Translations under genes and position numbers: made by a program | The notes under the pieces: generated by a model | Seen by the model: only the letters and a program-made list of their open reading frames with translations | Database searches by the model: none | Told to the model about the DNA's origin: nothing | Shown here: positions 16,037-24,979 of the stretch, in pieces | How positions within the stretch are numbered: position 1 is the stretch's first letter | Layout: each line of letters begins with the position of its first letter | DNA from: Bacteroidales bacterium | Lineage (GTDB): Bacteria; Bacteroidota; Bacteroidia; Bacteroidales; UBA932 | Direction: 5' to 3' | Assembly: GCA_017961175.1 (NCBI GenBank) | Contig: JAGCXV010000041.1 | Coordinates: 17,583 to 81,582 of the forward strand | DNA: 64,000 nt

Positions 16037-17287
16037 CTATTTTCCCGTCAGCTTTCTCTTCAGTATGCTCCAGAAATTCTTCTTGTAATAGTTTCTTATC
16101 CCATCTTTATACGCCTTGTTGAAGTCGTATGTTGTAAACCAGTCTACAAAATCCTTCTCTTTTATGTTCTCATAATTCTCTTTCATCCTTGCCATCGTAG
16201 GCGGCCAGTAGCGGTCTCTTTCCTTCGGCAATTCCCAAAGATACACATTCTCCGGCGCGGCTTTGCTGTAGAAATCCTTCAGAGAACCCTTTATGTCAAA
16301 GCCGAAGTCCCTCGGATCCCCACCCTCGGCCACTATCTGCACTACGCTGCGGAAACATTTGTCGCATACGCAGCACTCGTGGTCCTTGAAAGAACAGACG
16401 TGAAGCGGAAGGGCCTTCCCGTTCTTTTTCTGATACTCTACAAGCAGTCTCACTTTCTCAAGCCGTATGAGTTCGAATCCATCGTGCAGCGTGGTCCCGT
16501 TTTCAGCCCACCTCCACTGGCTGTCTGTAGTAATGAACGACGTGCAATAGCCCTGGATTCCCTTACGGAAAGAACTGGCAATGATTATCCGGTCTAGACC
16601 TTTTTCAAAAGCCATCGGGATTCCCATCGAGATAAAAGCCATCGAGTGAAGGAATCCGTACCAGTAATTTGTATGGAACGACTTCTTGAAGTCTTTGTCT
16701 ATCTGCGCTATGTTGAGAACCTTGAAAAAGTCCGATCTTATATGCCTTGGCGTCTTGCCGGCCACTTGGCAGAATTTTCTTGTGAACTCGTCATCGTGGC
16801 GGTCTACTTTATTGTCCTCAGCGATATCGTCCAGCCAAGCGTAAATGTTCAGCACGTCTGTTATCCTTTCTTCGTTGCGGATAAATGAAGACTGGCAGTC
16901 TATTCCGCCGCCAAAAAGAAGGAGGCTCTTGCCGGAAGACGGAGTGTAGTTCTTGATGAACCTGCACGGAACAAGCTCGCCCTTTAGAGGAAGGTCTGAA
17001 TGCATTTCCTGGTAAGCTCTCTTGATCCTGAAGAAAGCCTCGTAGAAGGTCTGGTCCAGGTCGTTCACCCACAGTTCAATGTCCGCCAGCCACATAAGGC
17101 CAGCCAGTCCCCCTATGAACGGAATGGACAATATGCTCTCAGGAACATTGGACATATCCGTGTCATACTCAATGGTAATCTTGTCTTTGGTAAAATATTT
17201 CTTCAGAGGCTCAACCGCCTTGAACGGATATTCCACCTTGTTGCCGGCGACAACAACTTTGTCCAGAATGAGATTTTTCAAAGCCAT
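16037..17287 (-). CDS. Unrecognised capsule-locus protein with PP-loop/QueC-like features
   Basis: This is a 416-residue soluble protein that I cannot place firmly. A hydrophobic strand followed by LLLFGGGIDCQSSF (about residue 130) resembles the SGGxDS nucleotide loop of PP-loop ATP pyrophosphatases. A cysteine cluster near residue 300 (C-x6-CC-x-C-x2-C, ending CDKCFRS) resembles the zinc site of QueC-type enzymes. If so, it would adenylate a carboxyl or carbonyl group in a sugar precursor and exchange it for nitrogen or sulfur. The loop is imperfect (GGG for SGG, C for S), so activity is uncertain. The start at 17287 is chosen because it follows the pyruvyl transferase stop by 2 bp. Confidence 0.6.
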   Translation of the reverse strand: MALKNLILDKVVVAGNKVEYPFKAVEPLKKYFTKDKITIEYDTDMSNVPESILSIPFIGGLAGLMWLADIELWVNDLDQTFYEAFFRIKRAYQEMHSDLPLKGELVPCRFIKNYTPSSGKSLLLFGGGIDCQSSFIRNEERITDVLNIYAWLDDIAEDNKVDRHDDEFTRKFCQVAGKTPRHIRSDFFKVLNIAQIDKDFKKSFHTNYWYGFLHSMAFISMGIPMAFEKGLDRIIIASSFRKGIQGYCTSFITTDSQWRWAENGTTLHDGFELIRLEKVRLLVEYQKKNGKALPLHVCSFKDHECCVCDKCFRSVVQIVAEGGDPRDFGFDIKGSLKDFYSKAAPENVYLWELPKERDRYWPPTMARMKENYENIKEKDFVDWFTTYDFNKAYKDGIRNYYKKNFWSILKRKLTGK

Positions 17288-17289
17288 AT

Positions 17290-18273
17290 CTATTTCTCCT
17301 TTGTTATGAATTGGTTCTTCCACCTTGCTATAGCGTCGAAATCCATTTTGATTTCTGTCTTGAACTCGCTTTGGACCATAGGTTCCAGTGCGTCCAGATT
17401 TTCCTTGTCAACGCAGTTAAGATGGTTTCCCTCATTGATGCTTCTTGCCCTTTCGTCTATCGCGATAATGATGGCCCTTCTCCTATGCCTCATCGCATAG
17501 ACACCTCCGTGCAGGCGGGTGCCGACATAGTCCGTATCGTGAGTTGTCAGGAAATCATCGTATGCCTGTTTCGTAGCTTCAAGAATCTCTATACCCTCAA
17601 TATTCTCATAGTTGCGGATATAATCTCTATCCATGTATCCCTGCGGCCAGAACCAGACTTTCCTGTAGTTGTTTTTCAGAACATCTATGATCTTCTGGTC
17701 TCTCTTGTCAGGCTCTCTTCCTGTTGCGGTAAGGGTAAAGACCACCTCTTCCGCCTTTTTGGAAGGAATCCCGGCACAAAACTCCGGGGTCAGCATCCAC
17801 ATCGTGACGCATCCGGTATTGATAGCTTTAAGCCCCAGGCTTTCCACAAATTCCCGGCTACGCTCATCCCTTACGCTATGGAAGAAAACAGATGAAAGCA
17901 TATGTCGGTAAATGTAGCGGGTATATCCGTTTGACTTGTTTCCGGCACCGGCTCCTACCCCAACAAGAACAGAGCCCTTGAAAGGCTGATAGTTGAACAG
18001 GTTTATATTCCACTGCGGATAATGGGTCAACAAGTTTTTAACCATGAGATTGGAGCCGCCCACAAACTTAAAGTCGCTGTTGCTGTACATCTTGAGCACT
18101 GAAGATCCGCGAGCCACCTGATACCAATGGAAAGAGGCCAGCTGTGTAGGGAAAGGGAAGAAATAATAACCCGGAAACATCGGTTCTATTTCCTTTCTCA
18201 CACATTCTGTAATTATTTGGTCTCCAAGATTTCCCGATCCTATGGACGGTTCCAGCATCAATATGTTCTTCAT
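17290..18273 (-). CDS. Polysaccharide pyruvyl transferase family protein
   Basis: This 327-residue protein has the CsaB/WcaK-type N-terminus (IGSGNLGDQIITECV), a central VGVGAGAGN segment, and the late VGTRLHGGVYAMRHRRRAIII motif that is diagnostic of the family. It transfers pyruvate from phosphoenolpyruvate to a sugar, giving an acidic ketal. Its place between the flippase and the PP-loop-like gene suggests it modifies the repeat unit before export. Confidence 0.9.
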   Translation of the reverse strand: MKNILMLEPSIGSGNLGDQIITECVRKEIEPMFPGYYFFPFPTQLASFHWYQVARGSSVLKMYSNSDFKFVGGSNLMVKNLLTHYPQWNINLFNYQPFKGSVLVGVGAGAGNKSNGYTRYIYRHMLSSVFFHSVRDERSREFVESLGLKAINTGCVTMWMLTPEFCAGIPSKKAEEVVFTLTATGREPDKRDQKIIDVLKNNYRKVWFWPQGYMDRDYIRNYENIEGIEILEATKQAYDDFLTTHDTDYVGTRLHGGVYAMRHRRRAIIIAIDERARSINEGNHLNCVDKENLDALEPMVQSEFKTEIKMDFDAIARWKNQFITKEK

Positions 18274-18274
18274 C

Positions 18275-19804
18275 TTAGCGAGTCCTTTTAAATTTGTTTT
18301 TAATAAAAGATACCACCCACTGCCTCTTGCTCTTGTCCAGGCAGAAGAAATATGTTCCTGCGCTCAGCAGGACCGTAGACATCACGGCGGATATCAGGAC
18401 CCTTAGCAGATTTGCAGGAAGACTCCTTACGGAAAGATAGACAACCATCATCGCGATAAAAATCACCATAAGCATCTTCAGCACGCACACGATCAGGCGC
18501 CGGAGCGAAAATTCCGGAATCTGCTTCTTTACAAGGAGCATGATAATCAGGGCCAATATCATGTTTATGAACACGTTGCTCACATAAGCAAGGCTCACGA
18601 CAGGTATCAGCCTGAAAACAATGTATACGATGAACGGATTGAGGGTCAGCAACACTCCTATGCACAAACTTACAATCCTGACCTTTCCGGTTGCGTGTAT
18701 GCTTATAAGGCATACCCTCCTGATGGTCTCGAACAGCAGGCCCGTTATCATAAGGCGGCAGAACACATCGCTCTGGTCAGGAACTTTCTCGAGCCAGATC
18801 CTCAGAAGCGTCTTTACTTCAACTGTCACCGGAATGGCAAACAGGGCAAAGAAGAAAAGGCACATCTGCATTCCAAGAATCATAAAGTCCTCGGACTTGT
18901 CCAGTTCCTTAGCCGCATAGGACTTGGTTATCGGCGGGCGGAAGGCAATGATGGTGTTGTTGGAGAAGGAACTGACCACATTGCTCACGGTGGCGGATAT
19001 GCTTGATGCGGCATTATATACGAGTCCAAAGAAATTATTGATCAATATGTTGGTAACCTGCATATTGAAAATGACGCCGAAGTTACCGAACATATTGTAT
19101 CCGAAGAACGATACTATGTCCTTGGACATTTCCTTGGTGTTCTGATGGGTGTAGCGGCATTCCTCAAAATGGCGTACTGAATATCTGCGGTAGATAAGAC
19201 CGGTCAGCAGGGTTATCACCATCATCAGAACCGCATAGAGAATGAGGTTATCCCAGGTGGAATGCATCAGGATGAAGACGATGGCCAGTTTCATCGTAAC
19301 GTTGATTATGTCCACATAGGCGTAGACACCCATCTTCTCGTGAGCCACGATGCTGGCAACATACGGAACCTGGACGATGCTTATCACCACGGAAATGATG
19401 GCGCACTGGTAAACCCAATTGGCGGCTATCATCCTTTCTGCCGGGATCACGAGCTTGTGGTTGACGAACCAGAGGCCGGCCGTTTCCGCAATCACGAAAA
19501 CAATCAAGGCTATCCAGATATGGACGATAAGGGCTGAGTCGAATGTAGAGTTGAGACTCTGCTTGTCTCCCCTTCCCAATTCAAAGGTCAGGAAGCGGGA
19601 GGTGGCGCCGCTCATAGTGGAATTGAGAAATGCAAGCATTCCTACGATTCCGCCGACCAGGCCGTAGACTCCGAAGTCCTCTTCTCCAAGGACCTGAAGT
19701 ACAACCCTGGATGTGTAGAAACCGACAACCATGGTTACCAGCATCCTCAGATAGAGCATGATGGAATTTTTAGCAACCCGTTTATTGTCGGAATCCTGAA
19801 GCAT
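18275..19804 (-). CDS. Wzx-type polysaccharide flippase
   Basis: This 509-residue membrane protein has about 14 predicted helices and the RfbX/MOP-superfamily N-terminal pattern (RVVLQVLGEEDFGVYGLVGG). It would flip the undecaprenyl-linked repeat unit across the inner membrane for Wzy polymerisation. The stop is 1 bp from the pyruvyl transferase start, and the gene follows the dehydratase by 11 bp. Confidence 0.92.
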   Translation of the reverse strand: MLQDSDNKRVAKNSIMLYLRMLVTMVVGFYTSRVVLQVLGEEDFGVYGLVGGIVGMLAFLNSTMSGATSRFLTFELGRGDKQSLNSTFDSALIVHIWIALIVFVIAETAGLWFVNHKLVIPAERMIAANWVYQCAIISVVISIVQVPYVASIVAHEKMGVYAYVDIINVTMKLAIVFILMHSTWDNLILYAVLMMVITLLTGLIYRRYSVRHFEECRYTHQNTKEMSKDIVSFFGYNMFGNFGVIFNMQVTNILINNFFGLVYNAASSISATVSNVVSSFSNNTIIAFRPPITKSYAAKELDKSEDFMILGMQMCLFFFALFAIPVTVEVKTLLRIWLEKVPDQSDVFCRLMITGLLFETIRRVCLISIHATGKVRIVSLCIGVLLTLNPFIVYIVFRLIPVVSLAYVSNVFINMILALIIMLLVKKQIPEFSLRRLIVCVLKMLMVIFIAMMVVYLSVRSLPANLLRVLISAVMSTVLLSAGTYFFCLDKSKRQWVVSFIKNKFKRTR

Positions 19805-19815
19805 TCAATCTGTCG

Positions 19816-21834
19816 TTATTCTGTTGGCTGGGGGCCGTTCCCGGTGGAAGCCTCCATTATCATCTTGTCCAGCTGCTCGAAAACGGAATTCCTGGACTTG
19901 TATTCCGGAACCATCTTCTTCATTTTCCTGACCGTGGATATGATGTCCACCCTGGAGGCCATATCGATGAGTTCCTTGACATCCTTGTCCACTTCCGCGT
20001 AAGGGAATTCCCTCACCTTGGCAAGGAATATTTTCTTGTTGGTTGTCGGAAGGGTGTTCTCCTTGGTGTTCAGAAGCTCCTCGTAAAGCTTTTCTCCAGG
20101 ACGCAGGCCCGTATACTCGATCTTTATGTCCACACCCGGAGTATAGCCGGCAAGCCTTATCATATTCTCCGCAAGGTCTGAAATCTTTACCGGCTTGCCC
20201 ATATCGAATACAAAGATCTCGTAGCCCTGCCCGAGGGTCGCGGCCTCCAGAACAAGGCGGCAGGCCTCAGGGATGCTCATGAAATATCTGACTATATCCT
20301 TGTGTGTTACGGTTACCGGACCTCCGGCTGCTATCTGCTCCTTGAAGCGAGGAATAACGGAACCGTTGCTGCCAAGAACGTTGCCGAACCTGGTGGTGAT
20401 GAACCTGGTGGTTCCCTCAACCTCCTTGTTCATGATGGCCCTTGACAGGGACTGGGTATATATCTCCGCGATCCTCTTGCTGGCGCCCATGACGTTGGTC
20501 GGGTTGACGGCCTTGTCTGTGGATACCATTATCATCTTCTCCACTCCGTATTGAACGGCCAGCTGAGCTATATTTCTGGTTCCCAACACATTTACCCTAA
20601 CAGCCTCAGTAGGGTTAAGCTCCATCATAGGGACGTGCTTGTAGGCGGCGGCATGGAAAATGATCTGCGGATGCCAGAGGTTGAAGGCCCTTTCCAGGCG
20701 AACATCGTTCCTTACATCGCAGATGAAAAATTCGAACTTGTCAGAATCCTTTATTCCTCCGTTGAGTTCCAGGGTAAGGTTGTGCATCGGCGTTTCCGCA
20801 CTGTCCAGCATAACCAGCTTCTCCACGTCAAACCCGCTGATGAGGCGGCATAGCTCGCTGCCTATGCTTCCCGCGGCTCCCGTAACCATAACCCTCTTGC
20901 CTTTAAGGAATGCGGAAACGGCCGCCTGGTCAATCTCAACCTCATCCCTGCCCAGAAGGTCTTCGATCCTGATTTCCTTGAGAGGGGCGGTTATCGTTGA
21001 ACCTCCGGCAATTTCGCTTGTTTCCGGTACGGCGAAAATCTTTATCCCGCGCTTGAGGGCAAACGGCACCAGATTGTCTTTCTGGTTTACGGCGGATATC
21101 TGGGACGGGAATACTATCGCCTTGACGTTCTTCTTGTCTATTATCTTCTCCAGATATTCCAAATCCTTTACGTACAACACCTTCTTGCCGGCAATGTTAT
21201 GGTATTTGATCTTGTCTGTAAGCTGGATAAGGCCCACAACATTGTATGAAGCGTTATGGATATTCTCAAGATACTGAATGCAGGAAATGCTGCTGTCTCC
21301 CGTTCCGTAAACAAGGATATTGCTGATTTCAACGTGCTGCATACTGGAGCTGTACCTGAAAAGCGCCACCAGAAAAGCTCTGGAGAAAGCCAGGAAAGAA
21401 AGGGTTGTTCCCAGATTCAGAAATTCTACCAGCAGGATTTTGGCGTTTGATGTTTCCGGACCGAAACCAAGATGCTTGCGGAAAAGCAGGATTAGCGGAA
21501 TCTCTATGGCCATCTTGACTATGGTGGCATAACAAAGTTTCCATACTTCCTGGGATGTGGTGTAACGCAGGATTCCCTTGTATGTTCCCGTAAGAAGGAA
21601 TGCCACCAGGCTGGTGAAGAAAGAAAGGATTGCAGCTCTGACTCCTATCTGGACAAAATGGTACTGGTCTATCAGATATGCCACTATGACAAAGGCCAGC
21701 AAGGCCGCGCCGGTGGCAAGGACGAGATCCATAAGAAGAACAAGCCACCTGTTGAGAAACCTGAAATTTACTATCGCGGAGGATAGTTTTTTCAGTAATT
21801 TGTGTCTCAAGCTTGTATCTTTATCCATACTCAT
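19816..21834 (-). CDS. PglF/WbpM-type membrane UDP-sugar 4,6-dehydratase
   Basis: This 672-residue protein has four N-terminal membrane helices, a CoA-binding-like Rossmann domain, and a C-terminal extended SDR with GAAGSIGS (about residue 320). The active-site stretch STDKAVNPTNVMGASKR has Met where classical SDRs have Tyr, which is characteristic of this family. It makes a UDP-4-keto-6-deoxy sugar, the precursor of bacillosamine or QuiNAc/FucNAc-type sugars. An ATG at 21834 is preferred over the TTG at 21843. It heads the lower capsule transcript, with its own promoter after a terminator. Confidence 0.92.
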   Translation of the reverse strand: MSMDKDTSLRHKLLKKLSSAIVNFRFLNRWLVLLMDLVLATGAALLAFVIVAYLIDQYHFVQIGVRAAILSFFTSLVAFLLTGTYKGILRYTTSQEVWKLCYATIVKMAIEIPLILLFRKHLGFGPETSNAKILLVEFLNLGTTLSFLAFSRAFLVALFRYSSSMQHVEISNILVYGTGDSSISCIQYLENIHNASYNVVGLIQLTDKIKYHNIAGKKVLYVKDLEYLEKIIDKKNVKAIVFPSQISAVNQKDNLVPFALKRGIKIFAVPETSEIAGGSTITAPLKEIRIEDLLGRDEVEIDQAAVSAFLKGKRVMVTGAAGSIGSELCRLISGFDVEKLVMLDSAETPMHNLTLELNGGIKDSDKFEFFICDVRNDVRLERAFNLWHPQIIFHAAAYKHVPMMELNPTEAVRVNVLGTRNIAQLAVQYGVEKMIMVSTDKAVNPTNVMGASKRIAEIYTQSLSRAIMNKEVEGTTRFITTRFGNVLGSNGSVIPRFKEQIAAGGPVTVTHKDIVRYFMSIPEACRLVLEAATLGQGYEIFVFDMGKPVKISDLAENMIRLAGYTPGVDIKIEYTGLRPGEKLYEELLNTKENTLPTTNKKIFLAKVREFPYAEVDKDVKELIDMASRVDIISTVRKMKKMVPEYKSRNSVFEQLDKMIMEASTGNGPQPTE

Positions 21835-21857
21835 TGATTTCAAATCGCTTTAACTCT

Positions 21858-21865
21858 CAAATTTA
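21858..21865 (-). promoter_or_regulatory. -7 box (TAAATTTG) for the lower capsule operon
   Basis: This is an exact TAnnTTTG match on the minus strand, 23 bp before the dehydratase ATG and downstream of a terminator. It is the only visible promoter for the stretch from 21.8 to 5.3 kb. Confidence 0.6.
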
Positions 21866-21940
21866 ATAATTTTTTGCCCTTGGTGCAACGAATTTTCCAA
21901 TAATGGCATCTTTAAGGTGTAGGTTTAGGTTTTAGTATTT

Positions 21941-21972
21941 AAAAAGCCGCCCTCTTCGGAGTGCGGCTTTTT
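21941..21972. terminator. Bidirectional terminator with UUCG loop
   Basis: A 10-bp outer stem (AAAAAGCCGC/GCGGCTTTTT), one mismatch and three more pairs close a TTCG tetraloop. It has A and T runs on both sides. It lies 12 bp past the upstream GNAT stop and separates the suf-ugd transcript from the lower capsule operon. Confidence 0.85.
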
Positions 21973-21983
21973 AGTTTTTCATC

Positions 21984-22748
21984 TTATAGGGCATCGCATT
22001 TCCACAGTGGAATGACGTCTCCCTTGAAACGGGTCACCACTATGTTTCCCTGGTCTGAAGAATCTATTTCCGTCGGGATCGAACTGTAAACAAGAACGCT
22101 CAAAGAAGGGGCAGGTTTAAAGAATTTTTCTGCGCCTTTTTCCGCCGCCCCTATAACTTGATATATTCTTGGCCGGCTGGTAGGCATAACCAGAAAATCC
22201 GTTCCGCCTCTTTTAATCCTGAATATCTTTTCACGGAAAGTAACTAGATACCATTCGGCATAGGCCGCATCTATTTTTGATGGATTCCGCTTCAGATACT
22301 TCTTGGAGCTGAACATTATCTTTACCCTATCGGCCTTCAGGACTTTCCAGCCGAACTTAAGATATCCGGCAAGGCTGCTCGGGTTTGCAAAGCCGTAAGA
22401 AAGCGTGTCTTCGCCGATCAGGGAAAGTTCCTTTTCTATGGCTTTGCGGAATAAGCCGTGCCCCCTGTATGCCTCTAGGGTGCAGGTATCAATACGCTGA
22501 TATGCGATTCTGCCTCCGATATCGTTTCTCCACATCGCTCCGGATCCGGCAGGTTTTCCCTCGCAATAAATTACCGTCAGCAGAGACGGGCCATAGATGT
22601 TATGGAAATAGCGGTTTTCGAAATTCTTCCTCAATTCTTCGGTGTCGGCGACATTCCAGGTTGTAGCCATCACATACAGGAAGTCTTCCACATATCTGTC
22701 GGATGCGGAAAGAGAGTCTGTCCAGCGGCAATCAAAAACAAATTCCAT
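21984..22748 (-). CDS. GNAT-family acetyltransferase
   Basis: This 254-residue protein has a GNAT core. The strand-loop TCTLEAYRGHGLFRKAIE carries the acyl-CoA binding R-G-x-G-L pattern, followed by YGFANPSSLAGYLKFGW, which resembles the other capsule GNAT at 6.2-7.0 kb. A C-terminal extension of about 90 residues follows. Probable role: N-acylation of an amino sugar. It is the last gene before the terminator and follows the beta-propeller gene by 2 bp. Confidence 0.75.
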   Translation of the reverse strand: MEFVFDCRWTDSLSASDRYVEDFLYVMATTWNVADTEELRKNFENRYFHNIYGPSLLTVIYCEGKPAGSGAMWRNDIGGRIAYQRIDTCTLEAYRGHGLFRKAIEKELSLIGEDTLSYGFANPSSLAGYLKFGWKVLKADRVKIMFSSKKYLKRNPSKIDAAYAEWYLVTFREKIFRIKRGGTDFLVMPTSRPRIYQVIGAAEKGAEKFFKPAPSLSVLVYSSIPTEIDSSDQGNIVVTRFKGDVIPLWKCDAL

Positions 22749-22750
22749 AG

Positions 22751-23635
22751 TTACATTTCTTCTAGTCCCCTGATCTTGAAATAGAAATCGTGGAAAAACT
22801 TGCTGCCGAACCGGTATCCGTCAACAACCACCTTGTTCCTGGAAACGGGAAGGAAGTTCCACGTATGAAAACCCGGAGAAAGCATTTTACCCTGAGGAAA
22901 CATACGTTTTGTTTCTTCAAGAGACAGACGTCCGTCTTTTACCGTAATCTCCTGGAAAGAAAGACCTTCTCCGTAATATTTGTTGCATACCTGTGCCGGA
23001 GATATAAGCCGGCCCCTGTTCATAAAGACATTTCCTGCCCTTCTTGCTATGTTGTCCGAAAAGGATATTTCCTGAATCTTCCGGTATCCGGAGAGTGGCT
23101 TGCCGCTGACGAAAACGCTCAATACATTGCCGTTAGGATTCGCGGCTTCGGTGGCTAGCAAATAATAGGATCCTTCAACGGAGAATATCGTTGAATCAAA
23201 TACGGCCTCTTCCAGAACTTTCCCGCATTTTTCCAGGGTATTGCCATATCTGTAGAAAGAAAGTTCACCCGAAGCCCCGTTTTCCGGATATATGAAAACG
23301 CCGTCTTCCGTCTTTATATAGTTCGGGAAAGACAAATGGGTGTCAAGGTCAAGCAGAACATCAAAGTCGCTGAGTTCCATATCGGTTTTATTTACCGTAA
23401 GTCTTACGATACGGCCTCTAGACTTGTCTACCAGCATCTCCTCTGCCAGGATGATGTAATCCCTATCAGTTTCCTCTATCACAAAAGGATCTGCAAACCA
23501 AGATTCGTTGAACTTGTGATTATGCTTGATGTAACGGATATTGCGGATTGTCAGATCGTCATTTGTCTCGGCGATTCCGATATTCCACCTGGCGTCTATC
23601 AAGCGGGACTGATATTCTTTCAGAAGAGATTTCAT
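22751..23635 (-). CDS. Beta-propeller protein resembling GINT1 N-terminal / GH43-like domains
   Basis: This 294-residue soluble protein has no signal peptide. The motif ESWFADPFVIEE and repeated blades (HLSFPNYIKTEDGVFIYPE, VFDSTIFSVEGSYYLLAT) match the five-bladed propeller found at the N-terminus of plant glucosamine inositolphosphorylceramide transferase and in many bacterial polysaccharide loci. Whether it binds or acts on sugar is not established. Co-transcription with ugd and a GNAT indicates a role in precursor modification. Confidence 0.65.
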   Translation of the reverse strand: MKSLLKEYQSRLIDARWNIGIAETNDDLTIRNIRYIKHNHKFNESWFADPFVIEETDRDYIILAEEMLVDKSRGRIVRLTVNKTDMELSDFDVLLDLDTHLSFPNYIKTEDGVFIYPENGASGELSFYRYGNTLEKCGKVLEEAVFDSTIFSVEGSYYLLATEAANPNGNVLSVFVSGKPLSGYRKIQEISFSDNIARRAGNVFMNRGRLISPAQVCNKYYGEGLSFQEITVKDGRLSLEETKRMFPQGKMLSPGFHTWNFLPVSRNKVVVDGYRFGSKFFHDFYFKIRGLEEM

Positions 23636-23647
23636 GGCAAAACGGTT

Positions 23648-24964
23648 TTAATTCCGTCCTATGCTGTAATAATCAAATCCCATTGACTGCACCTCTGACG
23701 GAGTGTAGATGTCTCTTCCGTCAACGACAACGTTACCCTTCATAGCCTTGCGGATGCGGTCCCAGGCAGGAACCCTGAACTCTTTCCACTCGGTGACAAG
23801 AGCCACTGCATCAGCATCCTGCACGCAGTCGTAGATATCCTTTGCATAGATCACGCGGTCTCCGAGATATCTGTTCCTGCATTCGTCCATCGCTATCGGG
23901 TCATAGACTTTCACGGTTGCTCCGGCTTCAAGCAAAAGCTCGGCGGTAACAACGGACGGAGCCTCTCTCATGTCGTCGGTTTCCGGCTTGAAGGAAAGGC
24001 CCCAGAGAGCCACGGTTTTTCCCTTGAGAGAACCGAGAGCCTTCTTGAGTTTTGTGAAAACCACCTTTTTCTGCTGTTCGTTGACTTCTTCCACAGCGGT
24101 GATGATCTTCATCTTGTAGCCATTGTCCTTTCCTGTGCGGATAAGAGCCTTGACATCTTTAGGGAAACAGCTTCCGCCATAGCCGCAGCCCGGGTATAGG
24201 AATTTGTTGCCGATTCTGGTGTCTGCAGCCATTCCGGCCCTGACTTTCTGAACGTCGGCGCCGGTGATTTCGCACAGGCGTGCTATCTCGTTCATGAAGC
24301 TGATCCTTGTGGCAAGCATGGAGTTGGAGGCGTATTTTGTCATCTCGGCGCTCATGATGTCCATAAAGATTATCCTGTACTTGGACATCTGGAACGGCTT
24401 GTATATCTTCTCCATAAGATGGCGGGCCTTTTCTGAGGAAACTCCCACCACAACCCTGTCCGGAGACATGAAGTCCTTTATGGCCGCGCCCTCTTTCAGG
24501 AACTCCGGATTGGAGGCTACATCAAACTCCACCTTTGCTCCCCTTTTCTCCAGCTCTTCCTCTACCCTGCGGCGAACCTTTACGCTGGTTCCTACAGGAA
24601 CGGTGCTCTTGACAACGAGAAGGGTGTATTTCTTGATGTTCTTTCCGAACTCGGATGCCACATTCAGCACATAGCTGAGGTCTGCGCTTCCGTCTTCTCC
24701 GGGAGGAGTTCCAACGGCCACGAACACCACGCTGAGGTTGTCCAGAACGCTTGCAAGGTCAGTGGCGAAATGCAGTCTCCCTTTCTTGGAATTCCTCTGA
24801 ACAATTTCCTGAAGACCAGGCTCGTAGATTGGAATCTGCCCGCTCTGGAGCATCTCTATCTTCTTCTTGTCTATGTCTATGCAGGTTACGTTCATTCCCA
24901 TCTCAGAGAAGCAGGCTCCGGTAACCAGCCCGACATAACCCGTTCCAACAATTCCGATATTCAT
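23648..24964 (-). CDS. ugd: UDP-glucose 6-dehydrogenase family protein
   Basis: This 438-residue protein has an N-terminal Rossmann motif (GIVGTGYVGLVTGACF). The catalytic Cys lies in YPGCGYGGSCFPKD (about residue 260), and a C-terminal domain contains LWGLSFKPETDDMREAPS. It oxidises UDP-glucose to UDP-glucuronate (or a related UDP-sugar), giving acidic precursors for the capsule. It starts 15 bp after the sufD stop with no visible terminator, so it may be read from the suf promoter. Confidence 0.95.
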   Translation of the reverse strand: MNIGIVGTGYVGLVTGACFSEMGMNVTCIDIDKKKIEMLQSGQIPIYEPGLQEIVQRNSKKGRLHFATDLASVLDNLSVVFVAVGTPPGEDGSADLSYVLNVASEFGKNIKKYTLLVVKSTVPVGTSVKVRRRVEEELEKRGAKVEFDVASNPEFLKEGAAIKDFMSPDRVVVGVSSEKARHLMEKIYKPFQMSKYRIIFMDIMSAEMTKYASNSMLATRISFMNEIARLCEITGADVQKVRAGMAADTRIGNKFLYPGCGYGGSCFPKDVKALIRTGKDNGYKMKIITAVEEVNEQQKKVVFTKLKKALGSLKGKTVALWGLSFKPETDDMREAPSVVTAELLLEAGATVKVYDPIAMDECRNRYLGDRVIYAKDIYDCVQDADAVALVTEWKEFRVPAWDRIRKAMKGNVVVDGRDIYTPSEVQSMGFDYYSIGRN

Positions 24965-24979
24965 ATCTCTAGTCTGTTT

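Noticed and set aside
14998-16122. 374-codon plus-strand frame opposite a GT4 gene
   Set aside because: It is antisense to a clear glycosyltransferase and shows no coherent protein family features.
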